From positions 15,444,146 to 15,508,145 of the forward strand of contig NC_090132.1 of the NCBI RefSeq assembly GCF_040581485.1: a DNA stretch of 64,000 nucleotides, given 5' to 3'. The position numbers and the translations under genes were made by a program. The stretch comes from Linepithema humile. Taxonomy: Eukaryota; Arthropoda; Insecta; Hymenoptera; Formicidae. The notes under the pieces are model-generated. The model was not told where the DNA came from and did not search any database. It saw only the letters and a program-made list of their open reading frames with translations. Shown piece by piece: positions 50,001 through 60,938 of the stretch. Each line of letters starts with the position of its first letter. Position 1 is the stretch's first letter.

Positions 50001-53000
50001 GAGAGAAACCAAAAGAAACTAAGAATCTAACAATTGTTTCATATATTTTCCGCATTAACAAACTGCTCAGCTATCGCTTATATCGTCTTGTTCCATGTTG
50101 ACAAGTATCGATCATCTACGTTTTCTACGTCAAATTCTAATGATTTGAGAATTGAGATTGGCGAGTGATACGAGTTTTTTAGCCACGAAGTAATTTCACG
50201 AAACCCCCTTGGATCATTGCCGCGGAATGCTTGAAAATGCAATCGAATGACAATAAAATGATACCGTTGAAAAGAAACGCATTGTACATACCTTGTTGCA
50301 TTGTTCGCAGGTTGTACTACAATCTAAAGACATCCAAAGTAAAAATCTACAGGAATTTCGAAACAGGGCTGTTCCTTTTCAAGGTAATTACACTTAAATC
50401 AAGCATAAATGATCGAAAGCGATCGCGTGACATTCGCGGCATTATGAAATAGCATATCGTTGAATTCGCCAATCTTTTGCAAAGTCAAAAAATGTCTTAA
50501 CAGCGGAAAGAAGACGGAATTTATTTAGGCGTTCATCCACCGATATATTTCGATAAAAATTTATGGCACGCGTTTCCAGATATTTTATTTGTTATTGGTG
50601 ACGATAGAGAATGATGGAAGAGCAGTTTGTGAACTATTTATTATATATGTCCCTTCTTCCCTCGCACATTGAGCGTGTGAAATATGAATACAAGGAGTAT
50701 ATCGGAAATAAAAACACACATTTAATCAGCGAAACACCGAGAAAAATTCTAATGGAATGTTTTTAATAAATGCAGAAATTTCCACGAGAAGCAAAATAAA
50801 TTACCAAAAATAATTTTTTACATTATACAGAATCGCAAAGGAAATTCTATCATGTCGGTTTTAATTGTTCATCATACTTTTATTAACAACCGTTGACGAT
50901 TTAATGACGATCGCGTTCAATGATTTGATCAACAATCGCGCTGCCCCGCGCCCCCGCCGCGCGAAACAATTTTTAACAATGGAATTCCCGGAGTTCTTGA
51001 AATATTCCGAGCGGGAAATGGAATCCGCACGTATGGTCGGTGCGTTTATTCGCGGCCGACATGTTGCCGCGCCGCGGTACGTATGTTGCACGGTAGGCGT
51101 GGCCTGTGCTTTGTCGGATCACTGTCTGATCGAAACCATCCGTATCTACTACTTGACTTCGACCACTGGCCTCTTGAGTCTGACGATCAATCCATCCAAT
51201 GGCAATATATACTAATAATTCGAAATACAGAATTATAGCAAATATATGCATAATTTATTTACAACAAATAATAATATAAAATTGCCATTTATTGTCCTTA
51301 TTATTTCATATGTTTTGTATCAAATATTTTACATGCAATGAATTAACAATTTTAACCCTCCGATCATATTTTTATGAAACATATTGCGGACGGTGAAAGG
51401 AGAAGTGTATAAGATATTCTTGTTTATATCTTTTACTCATTTAATTATTTCTTACTAGACTATTGATATTAAAAATTAGAGAAGTGTAATGAATAAAAAA
51501 TTAATAAGAGAAGATTGAGATTGTATATGTAAAATATTTATAAATATACAAAATATTATTAGAGGATGACTTACTGGACGAGAATCGACCAAGGGACGGC
51601 CGTCGGGGTCCAAAACGACCGCGGACGATTCTCACGTCGGCACAGCGGCGTCAATTCAAGGCGTCCTTCGAGGTGTCTCCGAAGCCCTGTAGGAAGGTGC
51701 GAGAAGCCCTGGCCAAGGATACTGGCCTCAGCGTGCGCGTTGTTCAAGTATGGTTCCAAAATCAGCGTGCAAAGATGAAGAAGCTTCAGAGAAAAGCCAA
51801 AACTGAGCCCGGATCCGACAAAGAGCCGAAGGAAGAGCGAAGGGCGGAAAGTCCGCACAGCGATCACAGTAAGAGCCTTTCCACAATATCATTCTACCAA
51901 GAGAACTCGTCGCTATATGTTTTAACACGTATCACTAATCCTTCCCGATTCCTCAGATTCCTTTTGGATCCTAAAACAAAAATTTCAAGCATTCTATTAT
52001 TTTTAACCATTGATCGCAATTAATTCTAATCTTAACGATTCGCTTCATTTCGTGAATTATTTATTATTCATAAAAGTCATATGAAGTTAGCGTAAAATTG
52101 CAAGGAAAAAGAACAACTCGCGCGAGTCAAAAGACTTTTGCGAAGACTGGTTAATGGGGCTTTGGTAAACGAGTGAGTTCAATGTCAATTGTCTAATCTC
52201 GTTCGCAGGTCATTACTTGAACGCCCTGAACATGCGCGATGGGGAATCTTCTAACTTCCCCTCAGCCACCCAACCGCTCAACCCCAATAACCCGTACTCG
52301 CCCGACGGTAAGTCTTTACTCACCGTAGAAACTCATTTGCGCACCACGTCACAGACGATATGTGCGTATCGCGTTTGTGTCCCGACAGTTTTATACCAAG
52401 TGTCTAGAATACGCGAATTTCTGACCAATTTTTATTCGATTTTTCTAATAGCAAATTTTTCCCGGGCATTTCATCATTGATAGATTTCTCAGACAAAAAA
52501 TCTAATAGAAATATGACCGATTGATCACTCTGCTCGAAATATAAAATATAGCGGGAAAAATGCAATTTACACAAAATAACGATTTTCTTTGTAATTTAAA
52601 TTTCGCTTAACATAAATTTCGTCGATTATTTCGTATTTTCAAATTTATTTCTACATCGAAGGATTTAAGGTTTAAATAAAATTTTTAATGTTGGATATTA
52701 AAATGTTATAATAACTGCAGTTCATACAAAAATTATAAAAACATTTTTATAAAAAGTTTCCGAGAAATAAAATCTGTTTATTTTAGACACTTTTTTTCAT
52801 ATCAAAGGTAAAAGCTTTGATATATACCTTTTTCGGAACATTCTCATCGTCACGCGCCTACGCAGTTTCAAACCCAATATTTTTTTAGCTACTATAGCGC
52901 GCAAGAGAATGATTTTTTTTTTTCAAGTATCTCAAAACTGGAATTTTTAGCGTTTTTTTCAACTACGATCACACTCTGCCGTTTAATATCCCACTACGAG

Positions 53001-54692
53001 ACATATACGCACTTATCCTACTTTTTTCTCCAGTAAAAAGTTAACTAAAAAACATTTTTCAAGTTTGTTTATCCAAACCCACATTAAGAGAGCTTGAACA
53101 AGTATTATTAATATATTTAAAAAATTCTTTTTTACATATTTAAGTGATTATTTTTAAAAATAAATTTAAATCAATTTGTAATGATATTTAAAGCAATAGT
53201 AATATTTATTCAAATTTAATTTTTATATAATATCAATACAAATACTTATAAATAAAAATTATGTAAATATCAAAAGACACACGGTCGTGTTTCACGCCAA
53301 GTATACGTATAACAATAAAAAATCTTAAAAAAAGAAAGATTATAAAAACTATAGCGCAGATGCAGAATGCAAAAAAGATTTCTTTATTATCAAAAGATAT
53401 AAAGTAATGAAACATTTTCAAAATTAATCCAATTTTGAACTAATCTTAATCTGGTGGGATTTCTTCCTTCTGTCAATTTGTCATTTTTAGTTGGCGCTAA
53501 TTTCTTATATCACATCTTTTGTAGGAATACATTAAATCAACACTGTTTTGCGTGTGTATAATAATGTTTCGATAAGAGCGCGTATACTTGGCGTTTTTTT
53601 ATTTTTTTTTTTTTAAGATAATTTTAATGTTAATCACCGTGAATATACATTCCAATTTATACTGATTTGTTTCATATTAAACTGTGCATTTGCAAATAAA
53701 AATTATTTAGTAATTTCTCCTTCATTTCTTTGTATTTAGTATCAGTTCTGAAGTACCACACAAGTTGACTGACATAATGTTTTCCAAGTTTGTTTATTCA
53801 GAAAATTTTTCTCAACAAACTCATTAACGTATTAAAAAATATAAGTGTTTATTTTTAAACAAAATTATAATATCAAGGTTCTTACGATAAATATCACACA
53901 AAGAAATAAAGAGCAAATGAGCCAATGTTGATTGTCCGTACATATATTTTGAAATTTAAGATTGTAATCACAAACGTTTCTGCCTAGATAAAGCCTTCAT
54001 CAGTGTTAAATTCTTGATATAAAAGTGTCTTACGCATCATTAAAACTATATAAACATAAAAAAAGCGCAACGCCAAGATGTGTCGCTAAACCGTGGCGTG
54101 AGAAAATGTTGAAATTCATATTCGTACAAAGGAGAAATGGAGCAGTAGTTCAAACGTTATAATATAAAAATTTCATTTGAATGAAGTAATATAATAAATT
54201 CACAGCAATGAGTCCGAGTTGTGGAAGAGTCAAAAATTTTTTTCCAGTAGACCAATAAATTAGTGTAAAACATGATAAAACTCTTATATTCCATGTTTCA
54301 AATATGTGTTACTCAGTCAAGTTTAAAACTCTTATTAAGAGTTTATTTTTTTAACTTATTGAGACTTTATTTTAAAAAACGTGCGAAAAGAAATTACATT
54401 TAACTTTACACGAAACGTTATCTCGTTTCTTCTAGACGCGTACCCGGGACATTCGGGGGAGAGCTTTTGTAGCAGCGACTTGTCCCTGGACGGCACGGAT
54501 GGCGGCTTCGATATCGGCGAGAACGACGGCGGTGGCGCGGACGGCAGTCATCAAGGTGCTTCGCATTCCCACCACGGCTCATCATCGCACGACACCCCGT
54601 CACTGTCGCAGAGCCTGCACGCGACTATACACGACCCCATCAACAAACTGTTCATGATGCAGAGTAGTTATTTCAGTAGTGAACACGCGTAA
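46932..54692 (+). CDS. Lmx1: LIM-homeobox transcription factor, Lmx1 type
   Basis: Five coding exons (46932-47055, 48535-48957, 51563-51868, 52209-52307, 54436-54692) join in phase to 402 aa, close to the size of vertebrate LMX1A/LMX1B. Residues 1-41 are a Pro-rich N-terminus. LIM1 is at about 58-109 (CANC, HEDC, CTAC, CRSD) and LIM2 at about 117-171 (CARC, HVEC, CCMC, CRRD), with all expected zinc ligands present. The homeodomain at about 200-260 has KRPRTILTSAQRRQFKASF, KPCRKVREALA and the recognition helix VVQVWFQNQRAKMKK. The C-terminal part is acidic and Gly/Ser/His-rich and ends MMQSSYFSSEHA. It should be a nuclear factor binding TAAT-type sites, with LIM domains for cofactors such as Chip/LDB. 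Drosophila counterparts are, I believe, CG32105 and CG4328; which one this equals is not decided. All junctions are phase 1. Confidence 0.93.
47559..47701. mobile_element. MITE with ~45-bp terminal inverted repeats
   Basis: About 143 bp, starting GGGCCTGTTCGTTTTAG and ending with the near-perfect reverse complement. The arms also match through GCACTGGGGCAGCTCTGGG-type sequence. TTT flanks both ends, compatible with a 3-bp target duplication as in PIF/Harbinger elements. No transposase. The family is inference. Confidence 0.75.
47940..48200. repeat. Rearranged inverted repeats, probable transposon remnant
   Basis: GCGATTGATG and CTCGTGGCT occur near 48013-48037 and again inverted, in swapped order, near 48085-48107. 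GGCAAGCTAC at 48112-48121 is inverted at 48157-48166. A 60-codon open frame spans the block but matches no family I recognise. Confidence 0.4.
48325..48360. repeat. Perfect 36-bp palindrome
   Basis: The two 18-bp halves are exact reverse complements with no spacer, centred on GTTAAC. The flanks contain ACTCCAAT-type repeats on the left and a looser inverted match on the right (ATATTGGAG, TTGGGGCA), suggesting the core of a foldback element of about 100 bp. Confidence 0.85.
48535..48957 (+). CDS. Lmx1: Lmx1 coding exon 2 (both LIM domains)
   Basis: Acceptor TATTCCGCAG at 48534, donor CAAG|GTGAGT. Encodes LIM1 and LIM2 on one exon. The frame stays open upstream of the acceptor to an in-frame ATG at 48510. 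Confidence 0.92.
48958..51562 (+). other. Lmx1 intron 2
   Basis: AT-rich except for a GC-rich block at about 50.93-51.2 kb. That block contains a 116-codon open frame without a recognisable domain or splice context, and is more likely intronic regulatory DNA. Confidence 0.6.
51563..51868 (+). CDS. Lmx1: Lmx1 coding exon 3 (homeodomain)
   Basis: Acceptor ATTATTAG at 51562, phase 1, giving EDDLLDENRPRDGRRGPKRPRT. The whole homeodomain is on this exon. Donor CACA|GTAAGA. Confidence 0.93.
51869..52208 (+). other. Lmx1 intron 3
   Basis: GTAAGA to TTCGCAG. Nothing else recognised. Confidence 0.75.
52209..52307 (+). CDS. Lmx1: Lmx1 coding exon 4
   Basis: Acceptor TCGTTCGCAG, donor GACG|GTAAGT, phase 1 at both ends (33 codons). 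Encodes SHYLNALNMRDGESSNF and an Asn/Pro-rich stretch. Confidence 0.82.
52308..54435 (+). other. Lmx1 intron 4
   Basis: AT-rich and repeat-bearing. It has a 9-bp-arm hairpin at 52799-52823, a 13-bp inverted repeat pair (53295-53307 and 53581-53593), two diverged direct repeats (about 53055-53165 and 53778-53870), and a hammerhead-like segment at about 53975-54005. Confidence 0.6.
53975..54005 (-). repeat. Hammerhead-like motif of a Penelope-type element remnant
   Basis: On the minus strand, CTGATGA is followed by a short possible stem (GCTT with AGGC) and GAAAC, the signature order of a minimal hammerhead. About 30 bp to the left, GAGCCAATG also matches the arms of the 19456-19884 element. 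Catalytic activity is not claimed. Confidence 0.45.
54436..54692 (+). CDS. Lmx1: Lmx1 coding exon 5 (terminal)
   Basis: Acceptor TTTCTTCTAG. Encodes DAYPGHSGESFCSSDLSLDG, an acidic Gly/Ser/His-rich region, and DPINKLFMMQSSYFSSEHA, then TAA. The conserved-looking C-terminus supports this as the true end. Confidence 0.88.
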
Positions 54693-57600
54693 TCCAAGTT
54701 TCCCCTCTTCTCTCTGGCGTTCGTCGATTATTTCGCTCTTCTCGTCGACTGCCCCACTTTTTGTACCTCCTCTTACCTTTTCTATCAATCGGCTTGTTTT
54801 AATAGAGAAGTCGACATCGCATTTTCTTTTCCGCTTTCTTGCCACGAGATAATAATTGCGGCCAATTTGTCGAGAGCAGGTACTTTTTCGTTTTACGTGA
54901 TTTGTTGTTAACCCATTTCTGGCCAACGTTGCAGAAGCGCAATATTTTTTGTGTTTTATCCTTATATGATTCAGGATATTTTCAAATGTCCGAATTTGCA
55001 TCGTCGACGCAACGTCAAAGTGTCAACAGTTTTCCAAAAACATTTGCTATTTTTTTTGTCAATATAAAATCTGTATTCCTTTGTGTGTAATAAATACATA
55101 TTCATAAGCACGCTACAAAGAATGTTATTATAAAACTTTCCTTGTCCTGTTTCTCATTCTGTAGCAAAAGAACAACGGATCCGATTAACGTTGCGTAATT
55201 TTTTGTTCGCAGGGAAGAGAGAGAGCCAAATCTTTTTGACGATTGTTTCTTGTCCTTAATAGTTTGAACGACTATAACGAATTATCGCAATAAATTCTTT
55301 TTTTTCTGGGTTTGGCTAAAAATGGGTTAAGAAGAAAAATCATCGATACGATGTATCATTGATGTGACGCGAGAAATAATCAAAATAAATGCTTGTGATG
55401 AATACAATTCTTTTTAACAATTAATATCTATATATGTATTAATTACATTATTTTCTACAAAATAGTCTAAGCTCGTCAAGCTAACTAGGTAAGTTTATCG
55501 GCATCATTGTATGTAACGATTAACATGTAGCAATAATAATAATGAAATTAATAATAATGATATATCAATGAAAATAACGTACACTAATAAAGATGATCAT
55601 CAATTTATTTGTTTTCGTCGTTTATTTATTGTAAATTTATCTAGTTAATATTAATTATTTATTAATAATGATTTTATTACTTATTTTAATTAATCTAAAT
55701 TTGTGCACAAGATCTAATTAATTTGTTCTTTATATTTTTTTGATGATTCGCGAAAATGTGTTGTAAAGATAGCTGTATATTTTATATATTAAATATATTA
55801 TGAGAATATTTAAGAAAACACACACATGTATGAGGTCTGACAAGTAAATTCGCAAACTTAAATAAAAAATGAAAATGATATACGATTAAATAAAATAAAA
55901 ATCAATAATAAATATTGTAAGTTAAATAGTTTGAAGATTGGATTTTGTCATCATGTAAAATTTCAACATTTTGATTACATGTTAGATGAAGTTGCTAATA
56001 ATTCAGGGATTAAAATCACACATAAAAAATATCTTCTGCTTTTCGTGTATAAAATGATATATTTAAATGTTTGATGTACGTTACATTTGTTCTTTTTCTG
56101 TGAGATCGTCACTAATCTACAATTTGCATCGCAACTATTAGCACAATAGTTATCTTTGCATCTACTCGTTTTGCTTCTATAATGAATATAGGCGTTCGCA
56201 ATATTTTTCATTCATTCTATTTTGCATTGTGATTTCATTCTGATTGCGAGATAACTAGTATCGGAGCGAGGCAATAGGTCTGTCTACAATAATGCATTGT
56301 TCGCGGCGGTGCACAAGAGTCAACAATCAACCATTCTCATTTCGTCTAACATATTTCCGATAAAAATATCAATATAGTATTTGTTAAACGTTTCTAACAA
56401 GATTTTATATATTTCTCTGGCTTAAAACTACTTTAAAATTTGCTTAGATAGAAATAATTATTCATTGTCAACAATGCAATATATTATTAGATAGAAGTCA
56501 TTTTTAATAGTCAACAATGATGCCTTGTGATTTTTTGGAGTATACTTTCAAGTTGCGATATTACTTTCTTGGTTTAAAAAATGCTTAACACTTGTGTGTT
56601 TACAATATAGTGATAATTTTTTCTTTAATTGTAAGATTATGTTGATTGACATTAAAATATTTTGTATTGTATCGAAAAATTTGCGTTTTTACATGCGAGC
56701 AAAAAAAATAACAAAAATAAAATTATACAAACAGATCAGAAGAATATTTATTACATGAATATTATGTCAAACAGGAATAAATTGCAAATATCTATACAAA
56801 TATTTGCGAACAAAGTATTTGATCCCGTGTAAAATAATACAAAATTATTTGCGGAATAGAATAATGAAAGTGAAACATAACAAAAGAGATTAGCGGATCC
56901 TAATAACGTTTTAACAAAGCATTTGTGATTTTATATTATAAGTACGACTTTCAATTATTTTAATTTCTTGATTATGTCGTCTTAAAAAATTCGTAAATAT
57001 AGGTACAAATTTGAAAAATTTATAATACATATAAAAATCAATTTTGATCGAATCAATGTGATGTATATAGATCCGCTTTTACATGTACTTTTACGCTTAT
57101 TTCTTAAAGGTATATTTATCCTGCAGCGTGCATCTGTAAACAGCTATTATTACAGTCTCGACGTAGAAAATGGAACGTATGAATATATAATATTAACTTA
57201 CTTTTTACGCGTATACTTTCACTTTAAATGTTTTAATGTTTCAATTTGAAACATTGTTTGAGTCATATTTTGTTAAAACGGTGTCTGTTTCTTTCAACAA
57301 CAAGTCGCTCTTGTTGTAAATTATTGACGTTTCTTTTTTGTAACAATAAAATAATCTCACTGACTTATAAAATGCGAATATATAATATATAATAATATAT
57401 AATAAAATACTTCAGTTTAAATATTTCCAATGCATGTAGAATCGATACAGCCAGAATATTAATTATTGCGACATCCTTTTTACAAAAAAAAATGAATGTC
57501 GACCGTGTTGTTCCTAAGTACTCGTACAATCGAGATAAGCTCAAGCGACCGTGGCTTGAATAATTGTCTACAGAAATTTCTCGCGAATGTCTATTCAACA

Positions 57601-58151
57601 TCCGTATACTAACGCATGTAAAGCCCGCTGTAAGCGTGATATTTATGTATATTAAAAAAGGGACCGTTCGCATTTATAGCGAACAGTTCTTTTACATATA
57701 TGTATAGAGAGATGTATGCATACATTGCTCTAACATACATAAAAGAGCGATGTATGTACACATCTCTACTTATATATATTGATGGCCCACTTAAATATAT
57801 ACAAATATGCACCTCTCAAAAGCGGTTGTTAAAAATCAACGACTCGATTCTCCGGCGTTCTCCGGTACGTCATCGATGCTTAGAAAAGATTTCATCACAG
57901 ATCGTGCCTCCTAATTACGCGATCGGAAGCTGTTGTCGCGAGATTTCCAGTGCTCTTCGACTAACTAACGCGTCTATTCTTCAAAAATTATCTACATAAA
58001 ATCTAAGTAAACTCATGGCGGTGACGAGTTGGAAAGCACGGAGATTACTTTCCGTACGCTTGACAACTACGGTCATCCATCGTCTAAGTTGCAAGCTGCG
58101 CTTCACATTTATGTCTCTCTCCGTTACGAAAAATCCGCGTGTTCATCTGAT
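54693..58151. other. Convergent 3' flanks of Lmx1 (+) and the PAT transporter (-)
   Basis: The first few hundred bases are the likely Lmx1 3' UTR; an AATAAA lies at about 55087-55092. The rest is AT-rich. No open frame here has a recognisable domain. The poly(A) site of the transporter was not located. Confidence 0.5.
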
Positions 58152-58396
58152 TCACTGGAAGGATTTCACTATGTCCACGATACTAACGTAGGTCCCCACC
58201 ACCAGACCCAACAGTCCGAACACGATGAGGAGGATGTTCTTGATTAGCATGTATTTGTAGGGACCGAAATCGTTCTCCGGCCACAGCGCGCATATCTCAA
58301 TAATCGCTGGGAAGGCGATGCCGAGGACGGACAGGCAGAGCGCTCCGAAAAGGGAGATAAATAAGCCAAGCCTCGGTACAGATATCGCCAAAACAA
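58152..58396 (-). CDS. PAT transporter coding exon 8 (terminal)
   Basis: Acceptor CATTTCAG, phase 1 (T|TT gives Phe), then VLAISVPRLGLFISLFGA and the last membrane segments, ending IVDIVKSFQ and TGA at 58154-58152. Confidence 0.92.
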
Positions 58397-60908
58397 CTGA
58401 AATGAGAGAAATATTTATAAGGATGATTTGACGATTTTTGTCTGTTTAACTTTAATCGTTTATCAAGGCGCAAATGTTTGTTCGTTTCCTTTAGCTATAA
58501 TTTCCTTTCATTGTTTATTGCGTAAATATTTTATTCTCAATCTTTTCTACGTTGATTTACAAAATAATAATCGATCGATTCTTACAAATTGAACGATACT
58601 TACAGGTGATTAGGGTAACGCAGGTCCGACAAACGTATTCCCACAAAATTTTGCGATTTTTCACTCGCTTGTTGAGGTAAGTGTTCCATATGATTTCGAC
58701 GGGCACGTAGGCTTGCAGGGCATACGTTATGAATATTGCAACGGCGAACATTATCTTAATACTTTGAGCCATACTGAAATCATACATGAGAAATGATTTA
58801 ATAAAAAGCAATTAAGAGAAACGCTAACGGTTTTTCTGCTTGGTTGATCGTGTTCGTAATTGAAGTGCGATTGGCTTGTTTCACTTACGGCTCGTCCTGA
58901 GGCAGATTGAAAGTGACACTTCCTTCAGCTTCGGATCCGTATTTTAAGTAGCCAAAAAATCCCATGGCTATGTATAAAATAACGATCACAGTCATTCCTA
59001 TGTTCAGTACACCGTAATAGCCTCCGAAATATTGAGGCGTCTGCATATTGTTCTCCAGAGCTATGATCTGCGTGAAAACAATATTATCTTTGTTGAATAA
59101 ATTTCTCTTGTTTCCTTTTGGCAAACAGTGTCCCGAAAGAAATGGCATTTTTAACTTTGCCCTCTTTGCGCTTAATATTTCTTTCTAAATACTTTGCCTT
59201 AAATATGATAATGACAATTGATAAATTGAGAAATAAATAAATTTAAGAAATTAAGTTTTAGAAATATCTTTACAATTATAAACATTTATTTGGAGCCTTT
59301 GCACATTATTTCACGTCCAAAAGTCTTCATTTCTCGCAAGTGTCCAAGAAAAAAATTAATATTTTCCAAACTTACCACACCGACGGCTTCTAATGCGAAT
59401 AACGTCGTTCCAAAATAGAGAGCAAAATTTCTGAATGTGCCGAACATCTCTCTTTCGCTGATCGACGGTACATCGTCAAACATGTACTTCAGAGTCATGG
59501 CGAGCCCGACAAATGTAATAAGATTTGCTAACGTGGAAAACGGCGTTAGTAACTTCAGATTTCTTATGTAGTTTATCAAAATTAACGGAAGTAATAAAAT
59601 GAGCATATGAGTCGAAACATCCAATGGGATCCAGTACTGGTCTGCCACCTGTGTTCGTTAAAAAATCACAATGAATGCACTGTTTATTCGATATAATTTC
59701 TGTTAACACTTGTGTGAAAATTATCTGTGTCGATTAGCAAAGTATTCTCTCAACAGCGTAAACTAAAGAATATTTGAATGCTCACTTTTTATTGTACAAT
59801 CATGGATTTACCTGCTTTATATTTGATGCTACAAACATAATATAAACGCAGCAAATTCCCATTTGATATACTATCATAAATCCGTCTATGAGTAAGCTAG
59901 AAATAATAGATATTATTTAGATATTATAGATATTTTTTAAAATTATTAAAGTCTAATTAGATCAAATAATTATGTTTTTCTCGCGTTGCAATCGATATTT
60001 TTTTTGGCAGAACAACGTTCTATTAATATTTTTAGTATATGTTTGATTGCTAGAACTGATATAATATCTATTTGTACTTCTTTATCCACTGTAGAATTAT
60101 TCTAAATTGTTAAATATTACTATAATTAAATAAATAAAACAGAAGGTACTTACGATGCGTATGGTGAAAACCAGCTCACACATCGAGGACCTTGTTCAAG
60201 AGCATATTTCATACTGTGTGGATAGCTCAATATAGGAACTTTTAACCGTTTACACAATTTGTACTGCGCCCTTACGAGTACGTGCAAGCAGTAAGTGCAC
60301 AATGCTCCTATTATAATCGTAGCTATGACGCCGATAACGAGCCCGCTATTGCAAAATGCATTTGGCATCGCTAAAATCCCCGTGCCCAAACTTCCTTTCA
60401 GTAAATGAACCAAGGTTGCAAAATTTCTGAAACAAAAGATATATTTTCGTAGAAAAATGTCAGTGGTGGAAAAATTCTATGAATATTTTTTATATTGGTT
60501 TCTATTGCATATATTATTTTATGAAAGTATAGCATTATTTTCTATTTAATTATAATTTGTACTTACGAAGTTGGATTTGGTACGTTTCGGTGCTTATGAG
60601 GATCGTAATCCTCCGCGTCTGTAACAGTTTCGGTTACATTTACACTATCATTTACATCGTCTGGCGCGTTTGTAGTGATTTCATTGTTCTTCCTACGAAT
60701 AAATGTTCAAATGACATAAATGTAATAAGAGTGATTAAAATATTGGAATTATTTCTAAATTAATCCTCCAATCTTTGATCGTTTTTGAATATATCTGTTG
60801 TATATAAGAATAATTTTAAGTTTATGGATATTCAATTGATCCGTACTTATCAGTATTTTGGGAATCCAGGTGCTGCAAACTTATCGATTCTTCCTTTGAA
60901 TTCTCCAT
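58152..60908 (-). CDS. Proton-coupled amino acid transporter, SLC36/PAT type
   Basis: Eight coding exons on the minus strand join in phase to 470 aa: 60908-60847, 60692-60567, 60426-60154, 59896-59812, 59648-59376, 59067-58889, 58773-58604 and 58396-58152. Residues 1-63 are a hydrophilic N-terminus with two Asn-Val-Thr/Asp-Ser-Val-type stretches. The PAT signature NFATLVHLLKGSLGTGILAMPNAF starts at 64. Hydrophobic segments follow throughout, including GFMIVYQMGICCVYIMFVASN, the NYIRNLKLLTPFSTLAN region, LFALEAVGVIIALENNM, GYLKYGS, VTFNLPQDEP and LPVEII-like VPVEIIWNT. About 11 membrane spans are expected for the family. PAT proteins cotransport H+ with small amino acids at the plasma membrane or lysosome, and insect members influence growth signalling. 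The exact paralog (pathetic or another) is not resolved. Confidence 0.93.
58604..58773 (-). CDS. PAT transporter coding exon 7
   Basis: Acceptor GATTTCAG, donor CCT|GTAAGT. Encodes MAQSIKIMFAVAIFITYAL to RTCVTLIT. Confidence 0.9.
58889..59067 (-). CDS. PAT transporter coding exon 6
   Basis: Acceptor TTCACGCAG, donor CC|GTAAGT. Encodes IIALENNMQTPQYFGG to TFNLPQDE. Confidence 0.9.
59376..59648 (-). CDS. PAT transporter coding exon 5
   Basis: Acceptor AACACAG, donor GTG|GTAAGT, phase 0 at both ends, 91 codons from VADQYWIPLD to FALEAVGV. Confidence 0.92.
59812..59896 (-). CDS. PAT transporter coding exon 4
   Basis: Acceptor TTTCTAG, donor GCAG|GTAAAT. This 85-base exon encodes LLIDGFMIVYQMGICCVYIM and ends SNIKQ. 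It has no ATG-initiated frame of its own. Confidence 0.87.
60154..60426 (-). CDS. PAT transporter coding exon 3
   Basis: Acceptor TTTCAG, donor TC|GTAAGT. Carries the LLKGSLGTGILAMP signature and membrane segment SGLVIGVIATIIIGALCTY. Confidence 0.92.
60567..60692 (-). CDS. PAT transporter coding exon 2
   Basis: Acceptor TTCGTAG, donor TC|GTAAGT. Encodes KNNEITTNAPDDVND and ends HKHRNVPNPTS. Phase 2 at both ends. Confidence 0.85.
60847..60908 (-). CDS. PAT transporter coding exon 1
   Basis: ATG at 60908-60906, MENSKEESISLQHLDSQNTD. Donor AA|GTACGG leaves two bases of a Lys codon. Upstream acceptor TTTCAG at 60939 marks a 5' UTR exon junction. Confidence 0.8.
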
Positions 60909-60938
60909 AATCGCGTAATTTTTTCAACTCTCGTGTCA

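Noticed and set aside
50865..51215. 116-codon open frame in Lmx1 intron 2
   Set aside because: No domain and no flanking splice signals consistent with the Lmx1 phase. Treated as intronic GC-rich DNA.
54600..55001. 133-codon minus-strand open frame
   Set aside because: Antisense to the Lmx1 terminal exon and 3' UTR, without a domain.
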